Assembly: GCF_041296385.1 (NCBI RefSeq)
Contig: NC_091013.1
Span: forward strand, 12,494,001-12,558,000
Source of the DNA: Aphelocoma coerulescens
Taxonomy: Eukaryota > Chordata > Aves > Passeriformes > Corvidae
Direction: 5' to 3'
Length of the DNA stretch: 64,000 bases
The notes under the pieces are model-generated. The model did not search any database. It saw only the letters and a list, made by a program, of their open reading frames with translations, and had not been told where the DNA came from. Position 1 is the first letter of the stretch; each line of letters begins with the position of its first letter. Below are positions 60,041 to 64,000 of this stretch, in pieces. The translations under genes were made by a program, and so were the position numbers.

Positions 60041-60090
60041 ATGATTTTTGTGGATTCCTTTCCAATTCAGCATTATCTATGATTCTATGA
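60041..60090 (+). mobile_element. CR1 LINE, 3' terminal part of the copy split by LTR copy 4
   Basis: Continues the CR1 from 58,785 (after the duplicated ATGAT): 'tttttgtggattcctttccaa' then the canonical terminus CTATGATTCTATGA ending at 60,090. Confidence 0.93.
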
Positions 60091-63000
60091 TATGCTACGC
60101 TGTAGTGCATTGTTTTGATGTTCCTGTAAGAACTGCTTAATGTTTTGCAGTCCTCAGCATTAACAGGTGCATCTCTTGCACATAAAGATTGACCAAAGCT
60201 TTCTATAATGCTGACATAATGATGCCAGATCTGGGGCACTAACCTCCAAGCTTATTGTATGATGAACAATTTAGGTAGAAACTGCAAACATTTTTTGTTT
60301 GCAAAAATATGAATATGCAGAGAAACTGTCATTAGCTTGAAGTTTTCTTTAAGATGGTGTTTAAATCCAGTTTCTTTGGTTTTAGTGGACAGGTGTTCCT
60401 CCCTGCATCACTGCAGACTTTGACCCCTGATAAACTGCAGTTCATTAGATACCTTGGCCTGTGCTGAGATTTGCTGGCATCATTGGAAATAAAAATAAAT
60501 TTAAATTTGGGCATTATTTAAAACAACTAGCTGATCTAACCTGCCAGATCCCCAAGACAGAGCCTATTTTGGATAATATACAACAAGAATACATTGTTGG
60601 ATTTTTGGCAAGTGAAATAGAATTATGAAAAAGAAAAAAATATATACTGTCTACAATCACACTCTGGTCAGTACTATCTACTCCATTCAACAATCCCTCC
60701 TCACTTTTTGCTCCAAGGAGGGAGCCTTCCAAAGTAAGATGAGCCAGAATAGCAGTCCTTACTCAGTAGGAACTAAATCCAAAATTCAGGAATCCTAACC
60801 TGAAATATGAATGACTTTCCTGTTCCTAATAGGAATATCTGAGAGCCATAGTTCCACTGCCATAGGAATCAACATTCTGACTATATATCTTCTGGCTTGC
60901 ATGGTTGCAAAGACCCAAAGAACCTCTCCAAAGTTGTTACTGTTGTTATACTCAGAGAAGAAAAAACCAAATTCCAAACAGGCATAGTCCACTCAGGTTC
61001 ACTAAACAAACCACAGTGATCTGCCTGTGTCTATAAATGTGCTGGCTAAGCACTGAGAGTGAAAGCTGTTCTCATTTTAGTGACCCATACCATGGGGTAA
61101 AAAGGAAAGCTACTTTGCCATATCTTCCTCATGGCTGCCATCCTGTGGTTTTAAGCGAAAATCTTTGAAGGTGCTCAAACACTTTGCTGAGGCTCCAGCT
61201 GAACTCCTTCATATAAGGGCTGAGCTCACAGGGGTGCAACTTAAAGTGCAGCAACTGCACATGAACCTCACTGGTGGCTCCCTGTGTGGATCATCCTACC
61301 CAAACGATCCCTCCGATCCCAAAGAAAAACTGAAAAATATGAACAGGGAAAGAAAAAAAAAAAAATAACCTCCCAAAACCCCCAAAATCTTGCTGTCTTA
61401 AACATCCTACCGTGTCTTTCAGTACAGGGAGGATGGGAGGATGACAGAGGATATGGAGGCTGGAAGTGGAATCTCAGTTTTTTTAACAGTGCCTTATGTT
61501 TCAGCACCTTTGAAAGTAATTTTCCAGATATGCAGTGTGGCTTCAGAGAACTGTTTTCAAGCACCAGAAAATATATTAATTCTCAGTCTTAACCTTTGCT
61601 CGGGAATTCATTCTTCTGAGTGTTCTGAAAGAGTTTGACACATAAGACTGGTTTGAAAAGGACACCAGCTACATATCAGAACAATACAGGCTACAGTATT
61701 ATTTTGGAAGAAGGTAATGTCTCAAACATTGAGTCTCTTTAGCATATATAAATTATACCCGATGAAAATTATAGGTAAAAGACTTTCAATGTAATCAACA
61801 TAAACAACATGAATCAACTTAAAGTGCAAAGCTTTCTCAATGAGAATTAACCAAAATTTACCTGTATAATTTACTGTCTCTGTTTTGCTAAATGTTCCCA
61901 GGAAGTTGCTGAAGCCAGGAAACTAAGCAGAAAAGCAATACTTTCTTTGTATCTCATGATTTACAATGTCTGTTTTAAAAGCAGACCTTTCGATTTGATG
62001 TACAAATAGTAAATGCACTCTGGGGATAGTTTCCAATGGATTTCTCAAGCTTATCCATCTACTTGAAACACTTAAAGGCAAATCACTTGACAAACATTTT
62101 CTCTCAAATACTACAAGGAAAACATTTAAAAAAGGCATTACATCTTTTTACAGTCGGGGAAGAAATTTAGGCATTCAGTCAACCCTTAAAACAGCTATCT
62201 CAAAAGCCCAAAATAGCTCAGAAAAAAGAACCCAAACCATTTTAAACCAAGTTAAACAAATCAAAATTCTTGCTTGAAGGCTCAAGGTGCCACGAAATTA
62301 GTAACTGTCAGTACCAAGTTACAGTAAGTGCTCTCAAATAATAGAAAGGCGAAGTATGTTGAAAAACCAGTGCATAGATTAGGAGATCCAGAGAGAAATC
62401 TTCCGAGAAATGGCATGTGTTTTAGCACAGCTGAAGAAATAATTCTTAAAATACATTAGAAAATTTGCAGGGAGCAAATTGTTGTAGTATGAGGAACAAG
62501 ACAAAGAACTGATTAGATTTGTGGGCATGGAAAGACTTGAAAATTATGTTGTTACAATTCAGCAAATGTAGCTGCTTACAGTGGTGCTATTTTCAGCTAA
62601 CATTCTGCTAGTTAGGTGTATGTGCTGTGATTAAAAAAAAACAACGAAAAAGAAAAAGGAAATCTGGAAAACTGGTGGTGTTTCAAGACAAATTGGATAG
62701 AAGAAAGCATGCTTGACTAGGCTATCTCCTCTTTGCTTCTGCCAATAATCTTCATGCCAATGAATAATAAAGGATGACATGTAAAAGTACGACAGCCAGC
62801 AGCTATTCACTCTAGGGTATTCAGTTAAAAAAATTAGAAGAAAAAGATGTATTAGACTACAGAGTTACGGCTATGTAAAAACTGTGAAGCAGAGTGCGTC
62901 TTTCAAATGAAGATGTAAATATCAAGAACAATGTATAAATATTTCTAGTCAAGAAAAGAATTTGTAAGAAAAAATAGTCTCATTCACACCTTTCATGTTT

Positions 63001-63774
63001 AATATTTGCCTTTTTCATCTTTCTGTATAGACTTTCTTCTCTGTTTATTGACATAAAATTTAATATTTTTAAAATTTATTCCAAAGCATCTTTCAGTTCT
63101 CCAGATATTTATCCATTGCTTGAAAATGACTATGGAAGTTCTCCAATAACTTTACTAGTAAGTATTTTGTTAGTTGATTATACCAAGATAAAACCAATTA
63201 GGAAGATGTATTATATAAATATTAATGACATCCAGAGACCACACTATGCCAAAACTGCATAGAAACAGAAATTATATAGTCATCACCTCATCTGAGAGAA
63301 AAAATTACCCATTACTTTTGTGCAAACCAAGAGAGAAAGAATTAATTCAATAAAATTATGATGAAATTGCAGTGGCTAATTTCACAGCCAGGCACTTAAA
63401 GGCTTGATTTACTTTATTTTGTTTTTCAGTAGAGGATTATACCCCCTAGCTTTAGAAGCTAGGAATTAAAATTGATTTTTTTCTATTACTATTATTATTA
63501 ACATAAAGATAATTTTGTAAAATTATTATAGACATTATGTCTAAGTCAAAAAGATGCTTTCCCTATGTATTCAGTTGTGTTCCCATGTTCAGAAAGTTGG
63601 CATCTTAAATACTTTATATTTTTCATATTATATGCTACATGTTTTGCAGAAAAGGAGGAAAAAAGAAAGTTTACTTATCAGTGTAGAAAGGCCAAATGAA
63701 TAAAAACCTTATTTTGAACTCATCTCAGTATATAATTTGAATTAAAATGATTCTAAGAACATTATAGTCAGACA
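60091..63774. other. AT-rich unique sequence, no gene seen
   Basis: No gene recognised over 3.7 kb. 61,165-61,640 contains overlapping open frames of up to 102 codons on both strands; they overlap an A13 run (61,353-61,365) and show no known domain. The rest is AT-rich. Confidence 0.5.
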
Positions 63775-63880
63775 CTCAAAGGCATTCAGGTGTCTAAAAA
63801 TAACTATCTATAGGGTTTTTCAAGAGAGCTTAAGAAAGTTAGGAACTTAACTCCCACCTTAGAGGCTTTAAATGCCTTTG
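63775..63880. repeat. Possible ancient amniote interspersed repeat
   Basis: 'tttttcaagagagcttaagaa', 'gttaggaacttaactcccacc' and 'ctttaaatgcctttg' follow the order of an old amniote repeat with 'ttcaaaag-gcctaag..gttaggagcctaactcccatt..aaatgcctttg'. The match is by eye and the family is not named with certainty. Confidence 0.4.
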
Positions 63881-63889
63881 CTAGTGCTC

Positions 63890-64000
63890 GTTTGCTGGAG
63901 AGAGTCCAGCACAGGGTCCCTAAGCAGATTAATAGATTGGAGCACCTTCCATATGAGGAAGAGCTAGGAAAGCTGAGACTGATCAGCCTGGAGAAGAGAA
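63890..64000 (+). mobile_element. CR1 LINE ORF2 C-terminal part, continues beyond right edge
   Basis: Encodes LLERVQHRVPKQINRLEHL then PYEEELGKLRLISLEKR in one open frame, the CR1 ORF2 tail (compare LLERVQ-R--K-I-GLEHLPYEERL-ELGLFSLEKR). Only the beginning of the copy is in the window; the 3' end should lie a few hundred bases further on. Confidence 0.9.

Noticed and set aside
1..64000. tRNA, rRNA, snRNA genes, CRISPR arrays and bacterial-type operons
   Set aside because: No A/B-box pairs with cloverleaf potential, no conserved RNA cores and no repeat-spacer pattern were seen; the sequence is vertebrate in character.

Overview
This window looks like a vertebrate nuclear intergenic or deep intronic segment, almost certainly from a bird and probably a songbird. 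The evidence is the abundance of CR1 (chicken repeat 1) LINE copies. Several end in the avian CR1 3' terminus (ATTCTATGATTCTATGA-like, or its complement with GGTTTGGGTTGGAAG). There are also four long, closely related solo LTRs with a GC-rich end, the base composition is AT-rich, and long open frames are absent. I see no intact host protein-coding gene, no convincing exon, no tRNA, rRNA or snRNA gene, and nothing prokaryotic or CRISPR-like. Short open frames across the window are explained by chance, by antisense of repeats, or by a microsatellite.

Layout. 1-335 is a CR1 ORF2 fragment on the minus strand. 336-10,800 is AT-rich unique sequence with decayed minus-strand CR1 copies at 3350-3985, 6995-7200 and 9469-9590. 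10,803-11,410 is a better preserved minus-strand CR1 3' end. 13,085-14,637 is a plus-strand CR1 that keeps part of the ORF1 esterase domain, part of the ORF2 reverse transcriptase (FADD motif) and the 3' end, but has lost the sequence between them. 16,217-16,360 is a 144-bp segment bounded by a perfect 13-bp inverted repeat. 16,554-16,800 is a large pyrimidine pentamer-to-hexamer microsatellite.

Solo LTRs of one family lie at 20,955-22,310, 28,664-29,930, 34,301-35,608 and 58,786-60,040, all in the same orientation (polyadenylation signal readable on the minus strand). Three have 5-bp target-site duplications (CCATA, AAGTG, ATGAT). The last is inserted inside a plus-strand CR1 (58,185-60,090), which gives a clear relative age. 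Between them are a decayed old CR1-like LINE (about 30,590-31,655), a possible second LTR-like relic (about 33,200-34,050), a CR1 scrap at 34,085-34,280, two CR1 3' ends arranged back to back (38,196-38,575), a CR1 3' end at 41,597-41,985, CA and AAT microsatellites near 47-48 kb, and an incoming CR1 at 63,890 that runs off the window. Short segments at about 20,045-20,140, 45,410-45,515 and 63,775-63,880 resemble very old amniote interspersed repeats.

The elements do not work together as a pathway. The window is a record of successive retrotransposon insertions into AT-rich host DNA. Its best-supported interest is in the LTR family (same-orientation solo LTRs, subfamily markers, nested insertion), the rearranged CR1 copies, and a few unexplained palindromes and inverted repeats. 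Family names come from recognition by eye; no alignment or database search was possible.
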